DNA of 64,000 bases, taken from positions 6,473,001-6,537,000 of the forward strand of contig CM056875.1 of NCBI GenBank assembly GCA_029876055.1, given 5' to 3'. Position 1 is the first letter of the stretch. Each line of letters begins with the position of its first letter. The notes below the pieces were generated by a model. It saw only the letters and a program-made list of their open reading frames with translations. It was not told where the DNA came from and did not search any database. The stretch comes from Madurella fahalii. Taxonomy: Eukaryota; Ascomycota; Sordariomycetes; Sordariales. Of this stretch, positions 10,440-20,849 are shown piece by piece. The translations under genes were made by a program, and so were the position numbers.

Positions 10440-11600
10440 ACACTTCGAACCGTTTATAGGGCTTACTGGCATTGGAAATAAACCTATACGAACTTACAGA
10501 GTATATTCCCTCTATGTACGTGCCACCGACTACAAAGGCAGAACTCAGATATACCTTCTACGCCTTATAGTCGTAGATATCGAGCCCTTTATCATCATTC
10601 TCGGCTAGCCTTAGCTCGAGATGGTCAATCCCGATATCGACTTCCGAGGTAAGATGTAGATGTACCCGCCTAAGGCACTCAAGTGGGCTTATGCGTTAAT
10701 GTTACGAGTCAGACGTGCTTGGCACGGTGGCACGTGACTAGACTGCCCCGTTGCGCAGAATGACCACTTCGCGGTCATTCTGCACTTAGTTAGAAAATGG
10801 ACAGACTTAACCACACTTTTGATGCTCATGCTAGGGTTCAAGAAGTGTCCACCACAGGGCAGTCAAGCCTGACCTCCCTGTGGTCTCCGCTAGCGAGTAG
10901 CGAGACACTCGTAGCAGTTAAGCTTAAGCAATTGTAAACGGGATCTGTATTCGCTCTTGCAGCTATTATCCCCTCTAGCGAAGACCCCGCTAACGTAACG
11001 TACGAGCTAGAGTAGCCGTAGCTCTCCGAGGCTTACCGGGTATATAAGAGGCTATTCTACAAGTTTAAGATTTTACCATTCCCCTAGACGATAACAAAGC
11101 ATTGCATCGAACTCGTAGACGGCATGCAACTGCCCTAGGGGCCGATTTACCCACTAGGGGCAACAGAGCTCGAAACCCTATATAAATGGCTTAGAGCTAC
11201 TATAGAGAAGGGTTAGATACAACTCTCAACAAGCCCTATAGGCGCTCCTATCCTATTCGTCCTAAAGAAGGGAGGCGAATTGCACCTTATCGTCGACTAC
11301 TAAGGACTAAATGCGGTAACACATAAGAACCGCGCCCTCATCTCGCTAATCGGAAAAATCCTTAATTGCCTATCAACAGCTAAGATCTATACTAAGATCG
11401 ACTTGAAGGATACGTATTGTCGCATTAGACTCAGCGAGGGCAACGAATAGAAAACCACCTTCCATATACGATATAGCCACTACGAATTTTATATAATAGT
11501 AATAGGGCTTTTTAACGTCCCGACAACCTTCTAGACGTATATCAACTAGGCGTTATCCGGGTTAGTAGACATTATATATATCGTTGTTAAGAGGCCCAGA
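10440..11600 (+). mobile_element. Ty3/gypsy retrotransposon pol relic (RIP-damaged)
   Basis: A plus-strand translation with many TAG stops gives reverse transcriptase blocks: PIGAPILFVLKKGGELHLIVDY, then a stop where Arg or Gln is usual, GLNAVTHKNR, LIGKILNCLSTAKIYTKIDLKD, YCRIRLSEGNE, a stop where Trp is usual, and KTTFHIRY. The piece ends near the fingers/palm before YLDD. Upstream, around 10580-10650, IEPFIIILG and NPDIDFRG fit the protease-RT linker of gypsy elements. Stops replacing Trp and Gln, and the high AT content, fit RIP. There is no integrase downstream. Confidence 0.85.
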
Positions 11601-11639
11601 CCTCCTTTTTACCTAGCACAGGGTAAGGTGAGAAGCGGA

Positions 11640-11860
11640 AGGTTGGGATGGAACTACTTAACCTGTGAGAGCGGGAGACTCTTGTAACGGAGAACTCGGT
11701 CGGTAAGTACAGTGGTAGGTAGGAAGATTGACAAAGATGAGGTTCAGAGTTCAAGTCTCAAGTGCAAAGCGTTTTTTCAAAGTAAGTGCAATTGATTGTA
11801 CGTTTTGATTGTGTGTGTGTACGTGTCTGACGTCAATCCTTTTTTTTTTTTTTTAACTAT
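11640..11860 (+). repeat. Possible tRNA-derived SINE
   Basis: The stretch 11700-11760 has a D-arm-like AGTACAGTGGTAGGTAGG followed about 30 nt later by AGAGTTCAAGTCTC, close to a Pol III B box. A TG-rich part and a T15 run (11840-11854) follow. The arrangement fits a tRNA-headed SINE with a homopolymer end, but I see no full tRNA fold and no second copy in the window. Confidence 0.3.
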
Positions 11861-12217
11861 ACAGGATTTGGAGACGAGGGCGAAACTCCTTCTTATCCTT
11901 ATTTCCTTGCATTGAACTACTGGGATCCAGATCCACGGATATGGGTCCGGGCATATAGATCACGTTTGATCGCATCGGATCACAGTGATCCAGATCCATA
12001 GATTCAGGCTTAGGTTCCAGGTACAGAGATACGAAACTATCGCATAGGCACAGATATTAATCACTATAGTCCGTAACGGATCACAGCAATCCGGATCAGT
12101 GTCTGACCTAGTATGGTATAGGTGCCTTGGATCCGGTTCCATGGAGCTGGGTTTCATATAGTTTAGTTCTGTAGACCCAGATTTCAATCTCTTAATCCTG
12201 TTTCAAAGTTAATCAAA
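11861..12217. other. GATC-rich repetitive spacer
   Basis: Many copies of ggatc/gatcc in short irregular repeats (for example around 11925-12010 and 12075-12140). No coding potential was seen. Confidence 0.5.
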
Positions 12218-13925
12218 TTATTATTATTCTTCCTACACCGCTTTACCCAAGATAGGGTGTGCCGGACCCTCTACTGCTAAGTATATAGGAAAACCGTGCT
12301 GTAAAAGCCGGGTGAAAAGCCTATATCAACAAGTAATAGGAAAAATAGTTGCAGTAGACGCCAGTTGGTTGCAAAAGAAAGGAAGGCTTTATGCCAGGCC
12401 CTGAAGACTTCTAGTCTTCGGCTTCGGATTCGTCCGCCATCTCCGCCTCCTCTTCAGCCTCCTCTGCTTCCAGTTCCAGCCGTCGAACTAGATTGTATTC
12501 CATCAGACGACCCGAATCCATTAGCCAGCCCAAAACCCTCCTTAACAGCCTGAGGTTCCGGGAGCCCTGGCCTTGTAACACCAGGCTGAGATCCCGGTGG
12601 GTTCGAATTTCTGTTCTTAGCCAGGTTCTAGGCTTCGGCGGTATCGGACACCACACAACGAGGTGTTCCACTGTTTCCCGGCCCTCTCCACAGCTGCAGT
12701 AGGGAGTAGGGAGATTCGGAACCCCACGCTGGAAAAGGAAGTCCCTGAGGCCGATGGTTCCTGTCCGGGCTTGTACCAGTAGGGAGCTCTGGGCTTTGGT
12801 ACGGTCCTGATGTTTTCGAAGAGTCTTGTTGGTGAATAGTAATTCAGGGGACCTTCGTCGGCTAGTCTGGTAGGCCGGCCTCTAACCTCTTGTTTCCAAC
12901 GCGCTTCCCAAGCTCTGCTCAGCGCCACCTCCGTTGTAGGTCTTGGACCTGACCACTGGTTCAGGCCTTGAGCTTGGCTCTGTCCTTGGCTTACCCATTT
13001 GTCGATAGTGATAGCGGCTTTCTCGGATATTGTCAGTTGTTGCGGCAATGGTGCTTTGCGACCTCGCTTCCGTCTCTGAAACCTCCTATACAGTTTGTTG
13101 CAAGCCGCTTGGATCAGGGAGCTCGGCGGCCGTCTCGGGGCTTCTGGACCTTGCCAAGCTTGTAGGAGAGGGGTCTGTAGCCGGGCTTCAAAGTTTGCTA
13201 GTCTCTTGTTGAGATATAGATCCAGTGGTGGTACCCAAGTCTCAGTTTCGAGGTTCCGGATAGGGGTAGCCTTGTAAGCGCCGGCTACTATCCTGAGACT
13301 CCTTGACTGCGCTTTGACCAGCCTAGTCGCTATGCCCTGTGGTTGGCCGTCGACTGTTGTAGGCCGGTGATAGTTGGTAGCTCCAAAGGCTATAGCACTC
13401 CGAATGCACTTGGTATAGACCTCTCTTGCCCTGATCAGGCCCGGTCCCCAGGTTTTAGCCGCTATCCTGGACAGGGCGAAATCCTGGGTTTTCAACTTTT
13501 CTACTACTTTTGACTCGTGGGCCCTCCAGTTGAGTCTCCAGTCGAGCCAAACCCCTAAGAACCTCGCGTTGGATACTGGGTAGACCACTGTATGGCCTTG
13601 TCCAGTCGGACAGGTCAGTCGGAGGGGGTCGGTCCAGTGAGATCGGCCTTTGTTGAAGTGGATTAGTTCGCTTTTTGCCGGGTTGAACTCCATACCGTGA
13701 GCTCTCGCCCACCGTATACAGGTAGTCCAAGCTCTTTCTAGTTGCTGGCAGTTGATCTTCGAGTTTTTCCCAAAGGCTAGGAGATTGGTGTCGTCAGCGA
13801 AGGCTACCAGTCCGATTTCAGGGTGTTTCTCCTTCAGCGTCTTATATAGTGAAGCTATATAGAGGATAAAGAGGATAGGGGATAAGGGTGAGCCCTGTGG
13901 GACTCCGGCCCTGATATCGGACTTA
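12218..13925 (-). mobile_element. 5'-truncated Tad1-type LINE
   Basis: The minus strand carries the C-terminal part of a LINE ORF2. GVPQGSPLSPILFILYIA lies near 13915-13860 and the catalytic FADD near 13800. A long thumb/connection region then runs in one frame to 12850. After one frameshift comes LLVQARTGTIGLRDFL, a cysteine cluster (YCSCGEGRETVEHLVVWCP) and the stop at 12411. A 3' UTR ends in (TAA)n-like sequence at 12218-12232, the usual tail of Tad elements. The element is truncated at about 13925, inside the RT domain, and interrupts an ankyrin relic. It shows little RIP compared with the gypsy relic, so it is younger. Confidence 0.92.
12411..13925 (-). pseudogene. LINE ORF2 fragment (reverse transcriptase C-terminal half)
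   Basis: Open without a stop from 13925 to 12617, then shifted by one base between about 12870 and 12830. Correct family motifs after that point are in the other frame, ending in a Glu-rich tail at 12411. The palm motifs PQGSP and FADD are present. The endonuclease and finger regions are missing through 5' truncation, so no active enzyme can be made. Confidence 0.9.
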
Positions 13926-13949
13926 TTTTATATTTTAATCTTCTCGGAA

Positions 13950-14516
13950 TCTTTAATATGGAGGCTGACATTTCTATAACCATGAGTGGCCCGCGAATAG
14001 AAATCCAACACGCAGCGAGAGTGTTGCTTGCCCACATCCAAACAGCCCACGCGCTCAGCCAAGATGGCACGCCCGGGATGCAATGGCGTCCGGCGGCTGG
14101 GATTACATCACTCTCGCGCTGGATTGGCCATACCTGTGTTTGACTACCGCCCGAGCCGCTGATCAGGTTTTTTCACGGGGCCCGTTACGACCCAAAGGTT
14201 CTCGGTATATCGACCCGAGCCTCAACGTACTCGACTCGTGTGGTGAGTCTCCGCTCACCGCACCGCTGCCGGGGGCCACTACGACAAGGCAAAACGGCTG
14301 CCGGAGCCAGGTGCCAACGCCTGTATGCGCACACCATTCTGCTGGAAGGCATTTCATTGGGCAGCCAACAACGGACACACAGACGTCGTCGTCCAGCTGC
14401 TGCTTTCATACAACGCCGACGTAAACGGGGTGTCGGATACGGGCAAGAAGCCGCTGAGCATGGCCATAAGCGCCGAAATCCGAGAAATGGTGAAACAGAA
14501 AGGGGCTCGATGCTGA
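13950..14516 (+). pseudogene. Ankyrin-repeat gene relic
   Basis: Two to three ankyrin units can be read across frames. At about 14218-14320, LNVLDSCGESPL and AAGGHYDKAKRL (another frame) fit one repeat. At 14325-14500, KAFHWAANNGHTDVVVQLLL fits a very typical repeat, followed by a last partial one ending KGARC and a TGA. The reading frame changes at least once, and the 5' side is cut by the LINE end near 13925. The repeats resemble those of the HET-ankyrin gene at 29.4-32.8 kb in type, so this may be the tail of a similar gene. Confidence 0.7.
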
Positions 14517-14520
14517 GGGA

Positions 14521-15117
14521 AACCTAGGTATTCAAGACAGGATCAGTTACTTTGATCCCAAGTTCGTCAGTAGTGCCTGGCACACGTCAAGTAAATTTGT
14601 ATTAATTTCTATTTCAGGACGGTGCGTTACACTAGCAGCATTTAATCAAGTTCCAAACGTAAGAAAGCAAGTTTTCTGGAAAATAACAGTGGGCCCTATG
14701 CTCAACACATCCTTCGCTCCCAATCAGATCTGCTGCCAGTGCCGCGCCCTCACAGTTCCTCGACAATCTTCCCAAATTTATCGCAGAATACATCGCAGTC
14801 CACGGCCTTGTCATTCTGTAGGTGCTGAAACATGTTATGTCATTATGAGGTTGCGGAATGCTCGCCAACTCCTTCTAGGAGGCGCTTCTTCTGCAATGCC
14901 TATACTTAGGTTAAACTACAGGGTATCTTAAAAAGTAATAAGAGCCGCAAGGGCGCCACCCAATGTCAGAGTTCTTGTCAGGCCATGTTTTTCTGACTTG
15001 ACATGATTGCCACGTCTAAATACCGGCAGTCAACGATCCTCGCATTGACTACGGATACAATTCATTCCGTACGCAACAGGCACTGACGTTCAGCGGCATG
15101 CCACACACGCTGCGCTG
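14521..15117. other. Upstream region of the Rhs gene
   Basis: No ORF of note. The Rhs frame stays open for 23 codons before its first ATG (stop at 15046-15048), with no earlier ATG. No signal-peptide-like exon was found here. The region should hold the promoter. Confidence 0.5.
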
Positions 15118-18100
15118 ATGGCGTTTTACAAGAGACCCGAGCAAGAGGTATTGGGCGAACTGCCCGGATATTCGTTTGCCGGAAACGGGGTACGGACGGC
15201 CACCGGAAACTTCGTGTGGCATGAGAGGGACATCCCTATGTCGGACCACTCCCTTTCCTGGAGCAGGATCTACAACTCTCGTAAGACAGCACCCAGTGCA
15301 CTCGGGCCCGGATGGACCCACGCGCTCGATGCGAGCGTCTCACCCGGTAGTGACAACCGGTATCACTTCAATGACAGCAATGGCCGGGTCCTCACCTTTG
15401 TCAGACGCGAAGACGGCTCGTTCGCACGCCCACAAGACATCGATGCTGACCTGCTACCTGCGGAGAACGGTGCCCTGGAGCTTCGTTTTTTCGACGGCGA
15501 TGTATGGATCTTCGATGGATCTGGAAAGCTACGGAGCAAGCATGTCGGGTGCTGCACCGCTACTTTGGTGTACGAGGATCACCTTCTGGTGCGGGTCGAC
15601 AATTCCACAGGGCAATGGTTGGCCCTGGAATATGATGGCCATGGCCTCCTGACCCAAGCCAAGAGCAATGACGGTCGAACTGTGTTCTACAATTATGACG
15701 GAGGCGTGCTGCGACAGGCCACGGTCCCCGGAGGCGCCTCGACAACATATGGGTACGATTCAGAGGCCCGAATCATACGTATCGTTGATGCGGACGGTGT
15801 CATAGCCGTTGCCAATGGCTACGATGAGCATGGTAGAGTTGCCCGGCAGGCACTTCCGGGATCGGGCGCACTCCAGTTCTCTTATTCCATCGACGAGGGT
15901 ATCACCACGGCTACTCACGAACCTTCTGATGCCGCCAACGCCTACAGGCACAACGCCGACTATCGCACCGTCTGGATGAGGGACGCCATGGGCAACGAGA
16001 CTATCGTGGAGTATGGGCCGGATGGGCGTCTGACCAAGGCAGAGCTCGCAGGTCAATGGTCCCTCGAGAACACCTATGCCGACGGCAGTCTTGTTTCTTC
16101 AGCCTTCGGTGGGGCAACGACGATGTATGAATATGACCGGCATCGCCGCCTCGTCAAGCTTCATGAGCCGGCCAATGGGGTGACGACCTTTGCGTACGAT
16201 GGCAACAACCGTCTTCCTTCGGCCGTGACCAATCCGGGTGGGTCAGTCACACGGTTCGACATCAATGACGGTCTGATCACATCTCATACGGGACCAGACG
16301 GCAACACCGTCCGGTACGGCTACAATGGGCGTCGAAATCTGACCGAACGCATTGATGCCAATGGCCAGCGAATCACATATGAGTACGACGCTGCGGGACG
16401 TCGAACAGAGACCAAAGCGCCGACAGGCGACGTCATGGCCATCACCTATGATGATGCTGGACGCCCTGTTTCGGTAACGGATCCCGGCGGCTCCACGGTT
16501 ACCAACGAGTATTCCGCTACAGGTAGGCTTATTTCACACACGGACGCCGAGGGGGCCGTCACACACTTCGAGTATGACTCTTCGGGTCGTCTGGTCGGCC
16601 GGACCGATAGGGAGGGGCTCGTCACCAAGTTTGACTATGACGAATCCGGCAACCTCTCAACGGTGGTTCGACCAGACGGCGTCAAGAGCATTGCCCAGTT
16701 CGATGCCATCGGCAGGATCTCGCAGATAGAGGAGCAAGGCTCTGGCGTAACCAAGTTTGAATATGATGCGGCCGGCAACCGGACGGCTCTCCATGGGCCC
16801 AGTGGAACGACAACCATGGAGTTTGACGCCCGCGGAAATCAAACGTCTATCACCACACCTGACGGTGCTACTACTACCTTCCAGTACGATGCCGCTGATC
16901 GACTCATTAAGCATATTGACCCGGACGGCGCGCATTGGGGGGTAACCTTTGACAGCGCGACCGGCACTACCACCTACACCAACCCGGACGGGAGTACCGG
17001 TAAGGAGGTTGAAGACCCTTCGGGTAGGGTTACCGCATCAATCGATGCTCTAGGGCGCAGGACCACATACCATTACGACAAGGCCGGAAATCTTGAAACG
17101 ATTGTTGACCCAGAGGGTGGGCGCACCCGATTCGTCCACGACGGCCGCGGCCGGGTCATTGCCCAGACCACACCGGCTGGGCTGACGACCCGGTACCGGT
17201 ATGAAAAAGGGCGGCTAGTCGCCGTCGTTGACCCGCGGGGTTGGGTGACAAGGTTTGCTTATGACCGCAACGGACGGCGTACGCAGCTTACCACGCCTTC
17301 AGGGGCAACCACTTTGTATAAGTACAACAAACGTGGCGCGTTGGTAGAAGTCACGGACCCCAGAGGCGGCGTAACTGCATACACCTATGACCAAAATGGC
17401 AATCTCTCCAAGGTAGTGGATTCCAAAGGTGCCGCTAGCGTCTACGAGCACGACGAAGCCGGGCGACGCATTGCAACTACCGACCCCTTGGGCCGGACTA
17501 CACGCCGCAATTTTAATGAAGATGGCCGACTGGCATCCATCCACAACCCCGCGGGAGACGTGATCGAGTTCGCGTACGACAAGGCCGGACGGCTGATACG
17601 GAGATGGACTAACAAGGGCGAGGAAGTAAGCTACGCCTACGACGAAGCAGGCCAGCGAATCAGCATGACGGACGCCGACGGCACCACACGCTACACCTAC
17701 GACGCGGCTGGGAGGCTTACTTCAGCCACGTGGCCGACCGGTGATAAGTATATGTGGGAATACGATGCGGCAGGCCAGTTGCGTAGGCTGACTTATCCGG
17801 GGGGTACGTCGGCAGAGTATCAATACAATCTCAAAGGGCAGATGATCCAGATGGTCGACTCCCAAGCCGGCGAGGCTGTCTACGTGGTCGACCTAGATGG
17901 CCGGTTAATCACAGAGCAGCTTCCGGGGGGCTGGGCTCGACGGTACGGTTACGACGGCGGATTGCTCGAGACCTTCAAAGAGCTGCGCTCAGGCGTCATC
18001 GCGAGCCACGTCACACTGACGCGAGACAGCGAGGGTCGTATTACTAGGCTTGAAGACGGCAATTCTACACACCTGTTCACCTACGATAAGGCAGGGCAGC

Positions 18101-19776
18101 TTGTGGAAACGAGATGGTCAGGGCCCGAGGGGAGAAAGACCGAGACTGACTTTGGGTACGACGCCGCCGGCAACCGGACCATGTCGGTGACGGATGGCGC
18201 GGCCACGAGCTATTTATACGACGTAGCTGACCAACTATCTGCAATCGAGTCGCGAGGCCGGCGCATTGTATACACGTACGACGGTGCCGGGCGACTGATA
18301 AGAGCAGACGACGGAGATATCAAGCACGACATCGCCTACGACGGCTTCAGCCAACCGACCAGCACCGCCACCAGCCGCGGCTCGGAGATCGAGCGAGTCG
18401 AGACGCATTACAATGGCGATGGGTACATGGTACACTGGAGGGGACAAACGGGCGACGAGTCCTCCCCAGGCATCGACATGCGCTACCAGTGGACCGTCGG
18501 CGACGGGCTGCCGCAGATCCTCCGGCAGCAGGTAAACGGAGCTAACCAAAGTCCCAACCTGGCGGACGCTCGGTTCACGTATGCATACGGCCGTACGTTC
18601 GTCAACGCCGAGTACGACTCGATGAACTTTTCCCGCGACGCGCACGGGTCCGCCGCCGCCACGCCGTCGACGATGCCATGGGTAATCGACCATGCCTACG
18701 ACAGCTTCGGCGTACCCCTCTCCTCTTCTAATCCTCACGATCCCCTGCCGGGCCCTCATCGGACCGTCCAGATACCCCGGTTCGGGTACCGTGGCGAGCT
18801 AACCCTGGGCACCGGCCCGACAACTCTCAATCTCCGCGCCCGCCACTACGCGCCCACCCTTGGCCGCTTCACGACGCGCGACCCCGTCTCGCAGCTCGGC
18901 CAAGGAACGCTCCACAACCACCCTTACGCCTATGCCCACAACGATCCCCTTAACCGCGTCGACCCAGCCGGCACCTCGCCTATCCTCGCCCAACCCGCCC
19001 TGACCAGCCTCCTCCTCCACGCCACCACCACCTCCCTCGCCTGCACGGGGCGGTGCCTCCACCCGCCCAACACGATCCGCTCACACCTCAAGTGCTTCCA
19101 GGATACGGCCTGCCTCAAGACGCGCGGCTACTTCTCCAAGCGGGCGCTCGACGCTGACCGGGACGCGCTCGCGTCGCTGTGGCACCGACGCCGGCGCGAG
19201 CGGGTGGGCCACGCACTGACGCTGTACGAGCTCAACGGGCGGCGGCAGAGCGTGCTGCGGGGGATCGGCGAGGGTTTCTGGATGGGGCGGGCGGTGGACG
19301 AGAATGTGGACTGGGAGGTGGGCACGCGCGGCCGCATGCTAGACCCGCTGTTCCGGATCGACGCGCTGACCGATGAGCGGGACATGCTCGAGGTGAAGCT
19401 GTGGTCGGGCGGGGCGTACTGGGAGGTCGAGCAGCAGCTGGATCGGTACCTCCGGGTTGGGTCCATGTTGGGTCTGCAGTTGATAAAGAGTAAGGAGTTG
19501 GAGGATTGGGCGGATTCGGTTGATGTGAATACGGGCATTTTGAGGTGGCCGTGGAGTGGGGAGATTGTATATGTTTGGGGAATGGGAAACTCGGAGGGAC
19601 ATATTTACGTTGCTTCGGACGAGGATGATCGGTTGTCGGATGACATGAAAGCGCTGGGGGACCAGGCAAGGGGTGAGCGCGAGCTGAACAAGCAGATGAG
19701 GGACACGACGTTCTCGTTGTTGCCGTTCCGTGTTCCTGTTGGTAGACTGTTACCCCTGATCGGAGTGGGCGCTTAG
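15118..19776 (+). CDS. Rhs/YD-repeat protein with C-terminal nuclease-like domain
   Basis: One uninterrupted 1552-codon ORF. Residues about 15-75 match the DUF6531-type N-terminal block of bacterial Rhs proteins (GVRTATGNF, SRIYNS, LGPGWTH). Residues about 130-1200 contain about forty YDxxGR-type repeats, which in relatives build a beta-barrel shell. Residues about 1223-1284 are the Rhs core-associated region (RHYAPTLGRFTTRDP, YAYAHNDPLNRVDPAG), the usual boundary before a variable toxin domain. The last 270 residues contain RIDAL, LEVKLW (Asp1415, Glu1425, Lys1427) and EQQLDRYL (Gln1440, Tyr1444), the layout of PD-(D/E)XK nucleases. No signal peptide or membrane segment is seen. Bacterial Rhs toxins act on competitors; the role here is unknown. 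The lack of introns and the bacterial architecture suggest horizontal transfer. Confidence 0.9.
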   Translation: MAFYKRPEQEVLGELPGYSFAGNGVRTATGNFVWHERDIPMSDHSLSWSRIYNSRKTAPSALGPGWTHALDASVSPGSDNRYHFNDSNGRVLTFVRREDGSFARPQDIDADLLPAENGALELRFFDGDVWIFDGSGKLRSKHVGCCTATLVYEDHLLVRVDNSTGQWLALEYDGHGLLTQAKSNDGRTVFYNYDGGVLRQATVPGGASTTYGYDSEARIIRIVDADGVIAVANGYDEHGRVARQALPGSGALQFSYSIDEGITTATHEPSDAANAYRHNADYRTVWMRDAMGNETIVEYGPDGRLTKAELAGQWSLENTYADGSLVSSAFGGATTMYEYDRHRRLVKLHEPANGVTTFAYDGNNRLPSAVTNPGGSVTRFDINDGLITSHTGPDGNTVRYGYNGRRNLTERIDANGQRITYEYDAAGRRTETKAPTGDVMAITYDDAGRPVSVTDPGGSTVTNEYSATGRLISHTDAEGAVTHFEYDSSGRLVGRTDREGLVTKFDYDESGNLSTVVRPDGVKSIAQFDAIGRISQIEEQGSGVTKFEYDAAGNRTALHGPSGTTTMEFDARGNQTSITTPDGATTTFQYDAADRLIKHIDPDGAHWGVTFDSATGTTTYTNPDGSTGKEVEDPSGRVTASIDALGRRTTYHYDKAGNLETIVDPEGGRTRFVHDGRGRVIAQTTPAGLTTRYRYEKGRLVAVVDPRGWVTRFAYDRNGRRTQLTTPSGATTLYKYNKRGALVEVTDPRGGVTAYTYDQNGNLSKVVDSKGAASVYEHDEAGRRIATTDPLGRTTRRNFNEDGRLASIHNPAGDVIEFAYDKAGRLIRRWTNKGEEVSYAYDEAGQRISMTDADGTTRYTYDAAGRLTSATWPTGDKYMWEYDAAGQLRRLTYPGGTSAEYQYNLKGQMIQMVDSQAGEAVYVVDLDGRLITEQLPGGWARRYGYDGGLLETFKELRSGVIASHVTLTRDSEGRITRLEDGNSTHLFTYDKAGQLVETRWSGPEGRKTETDFGYDAAGNRTMSVTDGAATSYLYDVADQLSAIESRGRRIVYTYDGAGRLIRADDGDIKHDIAYDGFSQPTSTATSRGSEIERVETHYNGDGYMVHWRGQTGDESSPGIDMRYQWTVGDGLPQILRQQVNGANQSPNLADARFTYAYGRTFVNAEYDSMNFSRDAHGSAAATPSTMPWVIDHAYDSFGVPLSSSNPHDPLPGPHRTVQIPRFGYRGELTLGTGPTTLNLRARHYAPTLGRFTTRDPVSQLGQGTLHNHPYAYAHNDPLNRVDPAGTSPILAQPALTSLLLHATTTSLACTGRCLHPPNTIRSHLKCFQDTACLKTRGYFSKRALDADRDALASLWHRRRRERVGHALTLYELNGRRQSVLRGIGEGFWMGRAVDENVDWEVGTRGRMLDPLFRIDALTDERDMLEVKLWSGGAYWEVEQQLDRYLRVGSMLGLQLIKSKELEDWADSVDVNTGILRWPWSGEIVYVWGMGNSEGHIYVASDEDDRLSDDMKALGDQARGERELNKQMRDTTFSLLPFRVPVGRLLPLIGVGA

Positions 19777-20350
19777 CGGAAAAGCTGGCGGAGTGTCCAG
19801 TACGGTACGGGGTGTCGGTTTCTTCTTGAAGTCACGGCAAACCGAAACAGCAGCTTAACTTCGTGATCACAGCCTAAGTCCCTGGGGGGGGGAGGGGGTT
19901 GGTTATGTTTAATGATGGAGCAGTGTCTTGAGGTGAGTGTTCCTCGTTGGTTCTTCTAGAGGATAATGCGACTAGCCGAGTTGACGAAGTGCATTGCTAA
20001 TTCTGTTCCGTAACAAGGAGGATTTTGTTTGACTGAGGAAGCAACGTTCTCCTCCTTCCTTTTGCTTCTTCGCGCTCTGTCTTGTATTGAGAAATGATCT
20101 AACTACTCTCGTATTTGAGTTTCTACCTCTAGCTCTTGCGATTAGCCCAGATCTAACGTAACATTTTTACATGTTTTGGGGCAGTTGTGTCATTAATTTA
20201 GCATCTAACCTAACCGTCTTACGTAGCTAAGCAGATAATTATAGGTAACTGGATAACTCGTTAGATTTACCAACGGTTATAAGATTACAGTACGCAGCGT
20301 AGAGAGGTCTTATAAGCGCTAGATCGCTGTAGGCGCGTAGCGACATAGCT
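19777..20350. other. Downstream of the Rhs gene, no ORF
   Basis: Contains a G-rich run near 19884-19900 and AT-rich sequence after 20080. No small ORF that could be an immunity gene is apparent. Confidence 0.55.
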
Positions 20351-20690
20351 AATTATTATTATTATTATTATTCCTACACCGTTTACCCAAGAAGGGGTGT
20401 ACCAGAGCTGTAATAGGCTCGTAGCAATGTGTTATAGTTGGTGCTACCTCTGCTACCAGAATCTTTGAGTGAAGAAAAGAAAAGAAGAGAAGAGAAAGAT
20501 ACGAGACCAGCGTTCTTCCCTTATCAGAGGAAGCGACATAGTCCAAGCACATACTACATACAAAGTGGGAATAGCATTGTCCAGAGGTCCACACATAGCC
20601 GAGGGTCACCGAGGCCCTCAACGGGTATAGCCCGTTACACTTACGAGTTGAGGGTCTAAGCATCTAAGACTTGCTTTGCCATCGTTTGTG
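20351..20690 (-). mobile_element. LINE 3'-end fragment with (TAA)n tail
   Basis: On the minus strand, a (AAT)n tail of about 23 bp (20351-20373 as attattatt on plus) follows the same GGGTAAACGGTGTAGGAAT-like sequence that ends the LINE at 12218. Only a few hundred bases of 3' UTR are present. The 5' boundary near 20690 is approximate. Confidence 0.7.
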
Positions 20691-20849
20691 TTGGATACAA
20701 AAGTGGTGTGGAATAAGGCTATAAGGCATCAAGTCTTAGCCAAGTGGATAAAATCACATCTACCCTATGGGTAGAGTTTTCCCAACAACAACAAGCGGCG
20801 GAACACAATATAATCCACTCTTTTCTAGCTGAATACACGCTGTGTCTGA

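Noticed and set aside
14240..14527. 95-codon ORF near the ankyrin relic
   Set aside because: It is the out-of-frame shadow of the ankyrin units.
18235..18759. 174-codon minus-strand ORF inside the Rhs gene
   Set aside because: It is the shadow of the YD repeats. Composition is driven by the sense strand and there is no domain.
20438..20659. Plus-strand 73-codon ORF
   Set aside because: Lies across the LINE 3' end and a purine-rich repeat. No coding evidence.
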